The notes: generated by a model from the sequence alone, not told the origin. DNA of 15,628 nucleotides from Streptosporangiaceae bacterium (GCA_030041195.1 JASHOI010000611.1:1-15628), one strand, 5' to 3'. Positions 1 through 7,514 are shown, counted from the first letter of the stretch. Numbers and translations are program-made.

Positions 1-2
1 TG

Positions 3-1451
3 CGGCGGCTGCCGCGCCCGGTGGTCCTCGTGCCGGCCCGCCCGGCACACGGCGACGCGCGGCCTGTGGTGGTCGACGCGTGGGTGGCGCTGCAGGCGCT
101 GCGCGCGGCTGCCACCACGCGCGGGGATTCCGTGCCGGACGAGGAACGGGAGCATCCGGCGCTGGAAAGGGACACCGTCCGCAGGATCGCGCTGGAGCAC
201 CTGCTGGTCGGCTCGGCCATCACCGGGAGCCCGGCCGACGGTTCCGGCGGCGGCATCACGGCGAGCCCGAGCGATAGCAGCGGCGTCACCGGACCCAGCA
301 CCACCGACTCCTATACGTACACCGGCGGCGACACACGGGCCCCGGTCGCGGTCTGCCTCGACGCGCCGAAACGCAAGTCGGACAGAGAGTGCGATTCAGC
401 ATATGGCCGGCGCCCGGTCGTCGCCGTTCTGGACACCGGCGTCCGTGCCCATTACTGGCTGGACGTGACGGCGGATCCGCCGAATGGCTACGAGATTGAC
501 CCACACGGCTTTGTCGCGGTCGATCATGACATGCAGAAGGCCATCTACAAGGAGAGCGAGCAGGCGGCCTCGTCCGGTGACCTGCATCGCCAGCCGATCG
601 AGCATCCCTGGGACACGCCGGTCACCGCGGACCCGCTGGTGGGCGAGCTTGACACCGACACGGGCCACGGCACGTTCATCGCGGGCATCGTGCGCCAGGT
701 GGCGCCCGATGCCAGGGTGCTGGCCGTGAAGGTCATGCACAGCGACGGCATCGTCAACGAGGGCGACCTCATCTGCGCTCTGCGCCTGCTGGCCGATCGG
801 ATCGCGCATGCCGAAGAGGGCGACCTGGCCGGGATGGTCGACGTGGTGTCCCTGTCGCTGGGCTACTTCGACGAGTCCGCGGCCGACGTGGCCTTCAGCT
901 CGGGGCTGTGGCAGGTCATCAACGTACTGCTCGGCATGGGCGTGGCAGTCGTCGCCGCCGCGGGGAACTACGCCACCAGCCGCAAGTTCTTCCCGGCGGC
1001 GTTCACCGAAGAGCCGGCCACGCCAGGCTCGCTGCCGCTGATCAGCGTCGGTGCGCTCAACCCGAACGGCTCCAAGGCGCTGTTCAGCGACGGGGGCCAT
1101 TGGATAACGGCCTGGGCCGCGGGCGCTGCCGTGGTCAGCACGTTCCCGACGGACATCAACGGCAGCCGCAGCCCTGAGATCAAGCTGCCCGCACACCCCG
1201 GCAACGAGATGCCGCCAGACGTGTCGCTGCCAGCCGAGCGCGAGGCGCTCGATCCGGACGACTACGTGGGCGGCTTCGCGGTCTGGAGCGGAACCTCATT
1301 CTCGGCTCCGCTGCTCGCCGCGCACATCGCCAGATCACTGTTGGAGGGAGCGGTCGATCCTTCGCTCGGGCTGCGGCTAGACGTGCCAGGCGAACAAGCG
1401 GCGACGAGCAGGGCTCTGGCGGCCCTGAAGAACCTGGGCTGGCAGGGGTGA
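3..1451 (+). CDS. Subtilisin-like serine protease (peptidase S8), 5' partial
   Basis: This is a serine endopeptidase of the subtilase family. Counting from the GTG at 21, the full catalytic set is present: Asp138 (AVLDTG), His216 (GHGTF), oxyanion Asn316 (AAAGNYAT) and Ser426 (SGTSFSAP). The reading frame is open to the window edge and reads LPRPVVLVPA across the GTG, so I treat the 5' end as cut and the true start as upstream. No signal peptide is visible in the part present, which fits a cytoplasmic enzyme, but the missing N-terminus could change that. Residues 69-95 form a Gly/Ser/Thr/Pro-rich linker. Asp to His is 78 residues apart, far longer than the roughly 32 of classical subtilisins, so there is an insertion in the fold. 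The stop overlaps or nearly touches the sigma-factor start, so the two are probably co-translated. The substrate is unknown; a partner in the downstream cassette is an inference. Confidence 0.92.
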   Translation, partial: RRLPRPVVLVPARPAHGDARPVVVDAWVALQALRAAATTRGDSVPDEEREHPALERDTVRRIALEHLLVGSAITGSPADGSGGGITASPSDSSGVTGPSTTDSYTYTGGDTRAPVAVCLDAPKRKSDRECDSAYGRRPVVAVLDTGVRAHYWLDVTADPPNGYEIDPHGFVAVDHDMQKAIYKESEQAASSGDLHRQPIEHPWDTPVTADPLVGELDTDTGHGTFIAGIVRQVAPDARVLAVKVMHSDGIVNEGDLICALRLLADRIAHAEEGDLAGMVDVVSLSLGYFDESAADVAFSSGLWQVINVLLGMGVAVVAAAGNYATSRKFFPAAFTEEPATPGSLPLISVGALNPNGSKALFSDGGHWITAWAAGAAVVSTFPTDINGSRSPEIKLPAHPGNEMPPDVSLPAEREALDPDDYVGGFAVWSGTSFSAPLLAAHIARSLLEGAVDPSLGLRLDVPGEQAATSRALAALKNLGWQG

Positions 1452-1456
1452 TCGCG

Positions 1457-2062
1457 GTGGCTGACCAAAGGCCCGTGACGGTGCCGGCCAGCGAGCTGGA
1501 TCGCAGCGCACGGATCGCTGGTCTGGTGAGCGCGGCCAGGGAGGGCAGCGACGATGCACTGGGCCAGATCGTGGCGGAGCTCAGCCCGCTGCTCTGGCAG
1601 GTCGCGCGCGCGGCGGGGCTGAGTTCCGGCGACGCGGAGGACGTGCTGCAGACGGTATGGATGCGTCTGCTCTCGCACCTGGACGGCATCCGTACCTCGA
1701 CGGCGCTCACCGCATGGCTGGTCGTCACGACGAGGCGGGAAGCGTGGCGGGTGCGTGCCGCAGGGCGCAGGCACCTTCCCGCGGACCAGGACTGGCTTGC
1801 TGCGCTGCCCGATCAGGGAGCCAAACCGGAGGAGCAGGCCATCATCGACGAGCAGCGGCATACCCTGTGGGCGGCCATAGGCCAGCTCTCCCCGCGCTGC
1901 CAGGAGCTGCTGCGGATCATCGCCTTCGTGCCGCGCCCGGACTACCAGGCGGTGGCGGCCGAACTCGGAATGCCGGTCGGCAGCATCGGCCCGACTCGCG
2001 GCCGCTGCCTGTCCAAGCTCCGCGCCTTGCTCGCCAGCGACCCTGAGGGGAGTCCGCGATGA
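1457..2062 (+). CDS. ECF-type RNA polymerase sigma factor
   Basis: This is a sigma-70 family regulator of about 201 residues with two domains. A region 2-like helical segment contains DAEDVLQTVWMRLL followed by ALTAWLVVTTRREAWR. After a short linker, a region 4-like helix-turn-helix lies near the C-terminus (LSPRCQELLRI, then YQAVAAELGMPVGSIGPTR). No region 1.1 or 3 is seen, as expected for the ECF group. I chose the GTG at 1457 because AGGGG at 1444-1448 sits 8 bases upstream of it. The in-frame GTG at 1448 overlaps the protease stop as GTGA and would add three residues. The 3' end overlaps the next gene as ATGA. It presumably directs polymerase to a small regulon, perhaps including its own operon; the target promoters are not visible. 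No typical anti-sigma factor (zinc finger or membrane-anchored) is present, which makes the next gene the obvious candidate partner. Confidence 0.9.
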   Translation: MADQRPVTVPASELDRSARIAGLVSAAREGSDDALGQIVAELSPLLWQVARAAGLSSGDAEDVLQTVWMRLLSHLDGIRTSTALTAWLVVTTRREAWRVRAAGRRHLPADQDWLAALPDQGAKPEEQAIIDEQRHTLWAAIGQLSPRCQELLRIIAFVPRPDYQAVAAELGMPVGSIGPTRGRCLSKLRALLASDPEGSPR

Positions 2063-2571
2063 ACCTCTGGGACCCAGGCGACTGGCCAGCGGCCGACGGG
2101 ACGCTCGACGAGTTCGATCTCCGGCTTCTGGACGGTGTTCGCGAGATGTTCCAGAAGGCCGACCCGATGCCCGCGGACCTACCCGAGCGGATCAGGTTCT
2201 CCCTCGCGCTACGCGATCTGGAGATCGAGGTGGCTCGGATCGCGGCGGAGGAGGACCCGCGGCTGATCGCCGCGCGTGGTGCGGAGCAGAGCCGCACGGT
2301 CACCTTCGACAGTGACAGCCTCACTATCATGATCCGGATCGACTCGAACAGGGATGGGACGGTGCGCGTCGACGGCTGGCTGGCGCCGCCGCAGCGCCGC
2401 GAGATCGAGATGAAGACCGCCGCGGACTCCCTGACCGTACCCAGCGATGACCAGGGACGTTTCGCGTTCGCCAGCGTGCCCCGTGGCACCGCCCAGCTGG
2501 TGGTCCGGCCAGCCGAGCAAGGACCCAGCGGATCTGGGCGTTCCGTGGTGACCCCAGCGCTGATCCTCTGA
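2059..2571 (+). CDS. Sigma-factor/CHAT cassette small protein, beta-rich C-terminus
   Basis: The function is unknown. The 170-residue protein has an acidic helical N-terminal half (about 16-75, including LLDGVREMFQKADPMPADL and LRDLEIEVARIAAEED) and a beta-rich C-terminal half from about residue 80. The latter contains RTVTFDSDSLTIMI, VRVDGWLAPP and DDQGRFAFASVPRGTAQLVV. The GRF-F-VPRG-L-V pattern resembles carboxypeptidase-regulatory-like or transthyretin-like beta sandwiches. From memory, proteins of this type recur beside sigma factors and CHAT or S8 proteases in actinomycetes; I could not search for this. The ATG overlaps the sigma-factor stop as ATGA and is preceded by GAGGGGAG at 2045-2052, so the start is well supported and translation is coupled. 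It has no transmembrane segment and no cysteine pair. My inference is a sigma-factor partner, protease substrate, or both. Confidence 0.85.
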   Translation: MNLWDPGDWPAADGTLDEFDLRLLDGVREMFQKADPMPADLPERIRFSLALRDLEIEVARIAAEEDPRLIAARGAEQSRTVTFDSDSLTIMIRIDSNRDGTVRVDGWLAPPQRREIEMKTAADSLTVPSDDQGRFAFASVPRGTAQLVVRPAEQGPSGSGRSVVTPALIL

Positions 2572-2595
2572 GGCAGCCCCGGAGGCGCCCGCCGA

Positions 2596-5199
2596 ATGCC
2601 CCGTACTGAGCCGCGCTCCGCCCAGACCGCCCGATCGCTGGCCCGCGCCGAGAGCCGTGCCCGCGAGGCGCGTGAGCGCGGCCTGCAGGCAGGCAACGCG
2701 GGTCGCCCCGCCGTCGGCGCGCGCATCCTCCGCGCGGGGCTGATGCAGTTGGGCTGGGCAGAAGATGAGATGCAGCCCGACGCCCGGCTGATTCCCGAGG
2801 TGCACCATGCCCTCGCCGCCAGGCTCCTGATGATCCTGGCGGCGTGGGAGGCCAAGCAGGGCCGCACCGAGTACGGGCTGCGTCTCCTGGACCGGGCCGA
2901 GGGCCTTGCCGCGGCGGATGACCGCGGAATTTTACTCGCTCAGCGCGGCCTGCTGTTCATGCGTGCGTGGCGGGGCAGCGACGCGCTGAGAATGCTCAAC
3001 GATGCCATACCCCTGCTGGAGGCCAACCCGAAGGACCCCATGAACCTCGCCATGGCCTTGCTGAACCGCAGTTTCCAGCACCTCAACACCGCGGATATCC
3101 GGCGGGCTCGTGCCGACCTGGACAGGTGCCAGCGCATCGCGGCGGCCGCGGGCCTCGAACTGGCCGTGGCCAAGACAGTGCACAACCTGGGCTACTGCGA
3201 CCTGCTGGCCGGCGACATTCCCGCCGCTCTGCAGCTCTTCAACGCCGCCGCGGACCGCTACCGGGTGACCGCGCCGGATTTCCTGCCCGTGCTGGCCATG
3301 GACAAGGCCCGCGCGCTGCTCGCGGTCGGCCTGGCCGGCGATGCCGCAACCGAGCTGGACAGCGCGATTGTCTCGTTCCGCCGGCAGCGGCTTGACCAGG
3401 ATCTCGCCGAGGCGGAGCTGGCCCGGTCGCAGGCAGCGCTGGCCGCGGGTGAGCCGGCTACCGCGCTACGCTGGGCAGCCGCCGCACAGCGGCGCTTCCG
3501 CCGCCAGGGCAACGACGCGTGCGCTTGCCTGGCGGAACTCACCCGGCTGCGCGCACGGTCAGTCTCACCGCGCCGCTCGACGCCTATCGCGGCTGAAGCG
3601 CTGCTGCTTGCCGAGCGCTTGCGCGGCCGCGGGCTGCGCAACGACGCGGACTTGGCGGAGCTTCTAGCCGTCCGTGCGCTCCTCGCCGCTAGTCGCCTCG
3701 GCGAGGCGAGGGTACGGATCGCGGTGGTGCGCCGCCCTGGGCCTACGGTGCCGCTGGCCGTCAGCCTGCTGCGCCGGCTGGCCAGGGCCGAGCTGGCGGA
3801 GCACGAGGGACAGTCGGCGGCCGCGCTCGCCGAGCTCCGGGCGGGCCTGGCCATGGTGCATGCCCACCGCGGCCGGCTCGGCAGCATTGACCTCCAGACG
3901 GGCGCAGCGGCCCTTGGCGCCGACCTCGCGGCCGCAGGTCTGCGGCTGGCGCTGGAGCGCCGGTCCGCGCCGTTGGTGTTCGCCTGGCTGGAGCGCTCCC
4001 GTGCGCAGGCGTTCCGGGTCAGGCCGGTGCTTCCGCCTGCCGACCCGCGAGCAGCGGCGGTCCTGGCTGAACTGCGCCAGCTCAGCCATCTGATCCGCGA
4101 TGCCGAGCTGGCCGGGCGCCGCGACCCGGCCATGATCACCAGGCGCGCCCGACTGCAGCGTGAGATCAGAGAGCACAGCTGGCAGGCTGGTGGCCAGGGT
4201 GAGACCACTCCGCAGGCCAGCCTCGGCGAGGTGGGCGCGGCCCTGGACCAAACCGGGCAGAGCCTGGTGGGCATCCTGGCCCGCGACGGCCGGATGCACG
4301 CGGTGGTTGTCAGGCGAGGATCTGTACGTCTCATTACCCTCGGCGACTTCGAGGCGGCCGCTGAGGCGGCCAGGCGCCTGAATGCCGATATCGACACCCT
4401 GGCCGGGCGGCGGCTGCCCGCCCGGCTGGAGGCCGTGATCATGGAGTCGATCCGGCATCAGACAGAAGTGCTCACGGCGGAGATCGTGGCGCCGCTGCGG
4501 TCTTCGCTCGGCGATGACGGCCTGGTGCTGGTTCCGGCGGGCGCGCTGGGAAGCATCCCGTGGAGCGTGCTCTCCGACCTGCGTGGCCGCCCGGTCACGG
4601 TGTGCCCGTCCGCGTCGTCATGGCTGGCCGCCTGGCGTCGCGGGCAGGCAGCGGCGGCCCGGCCGCAGGCGGGCCCGCCGCTCCTTGTCGCGGGACCGGA
4701 TCTCCTGCACGCGCCCAGAGAAGTCAGCGCGATAGCCAAGGTTTACCCGGGCTGCCGCCCGCTGCTCGCGACCGCGGCCACCGTGCGCGCGACGTTGCGA
4801 GGCCTCGACGGCACTCCGCTCGCGCACCTTGCGGCGCACGGGCATCATGACCGAAGCAATTTCCTGTTTTCCATGCTCGACCTGGCGGACGGCCCGCTGA
4901 TGGCCTACGACATCCAGCAGCTTTCCGCCGCACCAGGGCAGGTGATCCTCTCCTCCTGCGATGTCGGACGGGCGGTCGTGCGCCCTGGCGAGGAAATCCT
5001 CGGCTTCACCGCGGCCCTGCTCTACGTCGGGACAGCGACCGTGATCTCCAGCGTCGCCCGGGTGGCCGACGACTCCGCGGTGGTCATGATGACCGAGTAC
5101 CATCGCGCGCTCAGGTCAGGTTCCAGACCCGCCGAAGCGCTGGCCAGGGTGGCTCTTGCCGAACCGCTCAGCCCGTTCGTCTGCTTCGGGTCCGGATGA
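2596..5199 (+). CDS. TPR-CHAT caspase-like protease
   Basis: This 867-residue protein pairs an N-terminal helical-repeat region with a C-terminal CHAT domain, a caspase-related cysteine protease fold. Residues about 65-460 are TPR-like helix pairs, clearest at 70-230 (for example AVAKTVHNLGYCDLLAGD). The CHAT domain spans about 560-865, with LVPAGALGSIPWSVL at 642-656. The catalytic dyad is His748 (AHLAAHGHHD) and Cys788 (ILSSCDVG), and the domain ends in FVCFGSG, as CHAT proteins often do. The dyad is intact, so protease activity is likely. The ATG at 2596 has GGAGG at 2581-2585, ten bases upstream. The gene begins 24 bases after the small-protein stop and is probably the last gene of the operon. 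The TPR part usually senses or docks a partner. I infer regulated cleavage of a protein encoded in the same cassette; no substrate is shown by the sequence. Confidence 0.92.
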   Translation: MPRTEPRSAQTARSLARAESRAREARERGLQAGNAGRPAVGARILRAGLMQLGWAEDEMQPDARLIPEVHHALAARLLMILAAWEAKQGRTEYGLRLLDRAEGLAAADDRGILLAQRGLLFMRAWRGSDALRMLNDAIPLLEANPKDPMNLAMALLNRSFQHLNTADIRRARADLDRCQRIAAAAGLELAVAKTVHNLGYCDLLAGDIPAALQLFNAAADRYRVTAPDFLPVLAMDKARALLAVGLAGDAATELDSAIVSFRRQRLDQDLAEAELARSQAALAAGEPATALRWAAAAQRRFRRQGNDACACLAELTRLRARSVSPRRSTPIAAEALLLAERLRGRGLRNDADLAELLAVRALLAASRLGEARVRIAVVRRPGPTVPLAVSLLRRLARAELAEHEGQSAAALAELRAGLAMVHAHRGRLGSIDLQTGAAALGADLAAAGLRLALERRSAPLVFAWLERSRAQAFRVRPVLPPADPRAAAVLAELRQLSHLIRDAELAGRRDPAMITRRARLQREIREHSWQAGGQGETTPQASLGEVGAALDQTGQSLVGILARDGRMHAVVVRRGSVRLITLGDFEAAAEAARRLNADIDTLAGRRLPARLEAVIMESIRHQTEVLTAEIVAPLRSSLGDDGLVLVPAGALGSIPWSVLSDLRGRPVTVCPSASSWLAAWRRGQAAAARPQAGPPLLVAGPDLLHAPREVSAIAKVYPGCRPLLATAATVRATLRGLDGTPLAHLAAHGHHDRSNFLFSMLDLADGPLMAYDIQQLSAAPGQVILSSCDVGRAVVRPGEEILGFTAALLYVGTATVISSVARVADDSAVVMMTEYHRALRSGSRPAEALARVALAEPLSPFVCFGSG

Positions 5200-5305
5200 T
5201 CGCACTCGCTAATCTGGCTTTCTCAGCCGCAACGCGCCGGTTCACCGCCACGGCGTACTCCGAGACCGTGAGGGAAGCCGGTTGTTGCTCCGGCCGGATC
5301 GTGCC

Positions 5306-5920
5306 TCAGGCAGAGCGACCGCGCGGCGCCAGCCACCGGGTGTCAATCCGGCCGTGCCGCATCCGGCCCGCCAGGTGGATGCTCAGCGTCTCCGGTGTGT
5401 TGTCGCCGGCGTCCCTGCTGATCGCCACCCTGGTGTGCCGCACCGACAGCTCGTTGGCGTCGACCACCATGCCCGGCGCCAGGATCAGCTCCACGTCGCC
5501 GCCGTGCACCTGCAGCTCGATGATCAGCTCGGGTCCGCTGCGCACCGCGCTGGTGAGGTCCAGAATCACCGTGGACCACCTGGTGCGCAGCATCAGCCGG
5601 TGGGGCAGCGTCCACCGGCCGTCGCGGCGCACCGAAGCGTGCCGCTCGTTGATCGTGATCAGTTCGGCGGCCGGCTGGGCCGGGGTTGCAGCGAGCGGCA
5701 GCGCGAGCGCGCCGCCGCTGCCCGGCGCCGCGATCAGATCGGCGGTGAGCGGGGCCAGCGCGTCGATGGTGCGCGCGGCCAGCGCCGCGTCCAGACGCTC
5801 GTCGAACTCGGCTGGGTCGAGCCGGCCGTCGGCGAGGGCGGCGCGCAGCACTTCGATGACCCGGTCCCGGTCCGCATCGGACGCGCGCAGCGGAGGTGAG
5901 CTGGACGGATCTGCCGGCAT
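5306..5920 (-). CDS. DUF1707 domain protein with LiaF-like C-terminal half
   Basis: The protein has about 204 residues. The N-terminus carries a DUF1707 (SHOCT-like) helical module at residues about 13-62: RASDADRDRVIEVLRAAL, then GRLDPAEFDERLDAAL. The C-terminal half is beta-rich and repetitive (TVILDLTSAV, LIIELQVHGGDVELILAPGM, TLSIHLAGRM), resembling the LiaF or cell-wall-active-antibiotic-response type of beta structure. There is no transmembrane helix or signal peptide. I chose the ATG at 5920 because GAGGAGG lies 4 bases upstream of it. An in-frame GTG at 5950 would add ten Arg/Pro-rich residues without a Shine-Dalgarno sequence. The gene converges on the CHAT gene with a 106-base gap. 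DUF1707 proteins are common in actinomycetes and mostly uncharacterised; a role in envelope stress is only suggested by the C-terminal similarity. Confidence 0.86.
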   Translation of the reverse strand: MPADPSSSPPLRASDADRDRVIEVLRAALADGRLDPAEFDERLDAALAARTIDALAPLTADLIAAPGSGGALALPLAATPAQPAAELITINERHASVRRDGRWTLPHRLMLRTRWSTVILDLTSAVRSGPELIIELQVHGGDVELILAPGMVVDANELSVRHTRVAISRDAGDNTPETLSIHLAGRMRHGRIDTRWLAPRGRSA

Positions 5921-5969
5921 CCGGCCTCCTCGGCGGTGGCGTGGTGGCACCGCGCCACCGGCAATCCAC

Positions 5970-5996
5970 GTTATAGCGCGAGCCGGCGGCCATCAA
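5970..5996 (-). promoter_or_regulatory. Candidate promoter of the DUF1707 gene
   Basis: On the minus strand, TATAAC (5970-5975 on the plus strand as gttata) matches the -10 consensus at five of six bases. TTGATG (5991-5996) lies upstream with a 15-base spacer, slightly short. Transcription would start near 5962, giving an untranslated leader of about 40 bases before the ATG at 5920. A/T-rich hexamers are rare in this G/C-rich DNA, which strengthens the call. Confidence 0.4.
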
Positions 5997-6054
5997 CGGG
6001 CGGCAGGCCGGCGGCGCTCTTGCTCCGCTGAGTTGCGCATAGTACAACGAAGCG

Positions 6055-6222
6055 GTGGGAAGACAGGCAGCCGTCGTGCTCTACGTGCTCGCGCTGATCG
6101 GCGTCGTAGTCGGGGTGGACGTCCTATTCTTCAGGCACGAGTTCTGGCCGCGGCTGTTGGTAAACGTCGGAATCGTCCTGGTATTCGTGGCGTGCTATTT
6201 CAGGTTCCTGAAGCGGCCTTGA
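6055..6222 (+). CDS. Small two-helix membrane protein (55 aa)
   Basis: This short gene encodes 55 residues. It has a hydrophobic helix at about 5-26 (AVVLYVLALIGVVVGVDVLF), a charged turn FFRHEFWPRL, and a second helix at about 35-48 (VNVGIVLVFVACYFRF), ending in the basic tail LKRP. The layout predicts a helical hairpin in the cytoplasmic membrane. I recognise it as a small conserved actinobacterial membrane protein of unknown function, from memory rather than from a search. The start is GTG at 6055. There is no clear Shine-Dalgarno sequence, and a -10-like CATAGT/TAGTAC at 6038-6045 lies about 10 bases upstream, so a leaderless or very short-leader transcript is plausible. Its last 99 bases run antisense to the 3' end of the DUF998 gene. 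It diverges from the DUF1707 gene. Confidence 0.78.
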   Translation: MGRQAAVVLYVLALIGVVVGVDVLFFRHEFWPRLLVNVGIVLVFVACYFRFLKRP

Positions 6223-6828
6223 GCGCACCCGGCGCCTAGCCACCGGCCGCCGGCAGGACACGACCACCGCCAGCGGCCACAGCGCCTGAGCGGCGCCGAA
6301 GACGCGCTCGGCCAGGCCGGCCTCACCGCCCCCGGTGATCAGTTCCGCTGCGAACCAGGTCACCAGGGCCAGCAGCACCACCACGGCGCACGCCGATTCG
6401 GCCGGCCGCAGGCCCCACGGCACCGACGGCCCGCGCCGCGATGCCCCGACCGGCCAGCCCACCAGCGCGGCACACCCGGCCGCCGCCCAGATCATGTGCG
6501 GCCACGGAAGGGTGGTCCCCGGATGCTCTGGGTTCAGGGCCACGAACACCCCGGCGACGGCGGCGGCGACGAGGATCACCCGCCCGGCCATTCTGGCCGG
6601 CCGGAGCGCAAACGCGGTGACGACATCACAGGCGCCGACCACCAGGAAGGTCAGCGTCATCACCCACCGGTCGGCAGCACCGACAGCGGCCAGCGCGCTG
6701 ACGGGCTCGGCAACGGCGTTGAACGGGTGCGGCTGCAGCCCGGCGGCGACCGTCCACCCGGTGACCATCAGCACCGGGGCGGCAGCCGACGAGACCACGC
6801 CCCACCATGGCACACCGCGCACGACCAC
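6124..6828 (-). CDS. DUF998 family integral membrane protein
   Basis: This polytopic membrane protein has about 234 residues and six predicted helices: VVSSAAAPVLMVTGWTVAAG, VMTLTFLVVGACDVVTAFAL, VILVAAAVAGVFVAL, MIWAAAGCAALVGWPVG, ACAVVVLLALVTWFAAELI and VFGAAQALWPLAVVVSC. The order and the early PHPFNAVAEPVSALAAVG motif fit the DUF998 family, whose function is unknown. I chose the GTG at 6828 because family members begin just before the PWWG/first-helix segment. The frame stays open to a GTG at 6930, which would add a 34-residue Arg/Pro/Ala-rich lead without a Shine-Dalgarno sequence. The last 35 or so residues after the final helix are hydrophilic and lie antisense to the 55-residue membrane protein gene, so this tail may be under little constraint of its own. 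Confidence 0.8.
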   Translation of the reverse strand: MVVRGVPWWGVVSSAAAPVLMVTGWTVAAGLQPHPFNAVAEPVSALAAVGAADRWVMTLTFLVVGACDVVTAFALRPARMAGRVILVAAAVAGVFVALNPEHPGTTLPWPHMIWAAAGCAALVGWPVGASRRGPSVPWGLRPAESACAVVVLLALVTWFAAELITGGGEAGLAERVFGAAQALWPLAVVVSCRRPVARRRVRSRPLQEPEIARHEYQDDSDVYQQPRPELVPEE

Positions 6829-6970
6829 TACCGTAACCGCAGGTGCGGGCGCCGCTCCACCGCCCCGGCGGGCTGATCGCCGGGGGTGTGCGCTTCGGCC
6901 CCGGGGGAACAGAACGGGCAAGGGGGGCACGCTGCTGGCAGGGCCTGGTCAAGGCGGTACGGACCTGCCC

Positions 6971-6995
6971 GTTTCCGCGAGGTCAGCAAGGGTAG
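6971..6995 (+). promoter_or_regulatory. SigB/SigF-like stress promoter of the DUF1269 gene
   Basis: GTTT at 6971-6974 and GGGTAG at 6990-6995 are separated by 15 bases. This matches the GTTT-N13 to 17-GGGTA pattern of general-stress (SigB/SigF group) promoters in Streptomyces and mycobacteria. Transcription would start near 7002, leaving a leader of about 34 bases that includes GAAGGGAG at 7021-7028. The call rests on pattern and position only. Confidence 0.5.
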
Positions 6996-7035
6996 TGCCC
7001 GCCGGAGGCAACGGCCGGGGGAAGGGAGCCAATCG

Positions 7036-7482
7036 ATGTCATCTCTGACAGCGTGGCGGTTCAGCAGCACCGAGGGGGCCGACGAAGCGGTCCTCAGGCT
7101 TAAGCGGCTGGATGAACAGGATCTCATCGACGTGCAGGACGCAGCGGTGATCCGCTGGCCGCAGTATGCGTCGGCACCCATGGCGCACGAGCATGTGACC
7201 CGTCAGGGCGGCATGGTCTCGTCGTTCGCCAAGAAGCTCAGCGGCAGCAACATCGAAAGCTCGACGGTCGACCGGGTGAAAGGCGACATGACGCCGGGAA
7301 CCTCGGCCCTGGTGCTGCTCAGCGCCAACGCCACGGTTGACACCGTTGCGAAGGCGTTCGAGGGGCAGAGCATGGAGCTGATCCGCTCGGACCTCTCGGT
7401 ACAGGAGGAGGACCGGATGCGGCGCGTGTTCGAGGGTTCGCCCGACCAGCCGCAGGGCCAGCAGCCGGCCGAGCCGCAGTAG
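7036..7482 (+). CDS. DUF1269 family protein, apparently without membrane hairpin
   Basis: The 148-residue protein matches the two ends of the DUF1269 family. The N-terminal part reads TAWRFSSTEGADEAVLRL, then DLIDVQDAAVIRWPQ. The C-terminal part reads MTPGTSALVLLS, then ELIRSDLSVQEEDRMRRVF, followed by a Gln/Pro-rich tail. Family members usually carry a glycine-rich hydrophobic hairpin of about 35 residues in the middle. Here that region is the polar stretch at about 55-83 (HVTRQGGMVSSFAKKLSG), with no membrane segment, so this version should be soluble. The ATG at 7036 has GAAGGGAG seven bases upstream, and the in-frame extension upstream to about 6886 lacks any such signal. A SigB/SigF-like promoter precedes it. 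The molecular function is unknown; stress-linked expression is inferred from the promoter. Confidence 0.84.
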   Translation: MSSLTAWRFSSTEGADEAVLRLKRLDEQDLIDVQDAAVIRWPQYASAPMAHEHVTRQGGMVSSFAKKLSGSNIESSTVDRVKGDMTPGTSALVLLSANATVDTVAKAFEGQSMELIRSDLSVQEEDRMRRVFEGSPDQPQGQQPAEPQ

Positions 7483-7514
7483 CGCTCCGGCGCCGGGTCC
7501 GGGCACACGCGCTC

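Noticed and set aside
3258..4458. Long minus-strand frames of 394 and 264 codons
   Set aside because: Both are antisense to the TPR-CHAT gene and have the Arg/Ala/Ser-rich or Gln/Gly/Arg-rich composition of shadow frames.
3..5199. Type III-E CRISPR locus
   Set aside because: A TPR-CHAT protease and a sigma factor are present, but no gRAMP/Cas7-11, Cas1 or repeat-spacer array is visible. The link is only an analogy.
5277..5295. Hairpin GCCGG/CCGGC between the first CHAT gene and the DUF1707 gene as a terminator
   Set aside because: It has only five base pairs with an 8-base loop and no T-run, and such repeats are expected by chance in this composition.
5196..6239. Open frame of 347 codons on the plus strand after the first CHAT gene
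   Set aside because: Most of it is antisense to the DUF1707 gene and the translation is Ser/Arg/Ala-rich without motifs. It also clashes with the 55-residue membrane protein frame.
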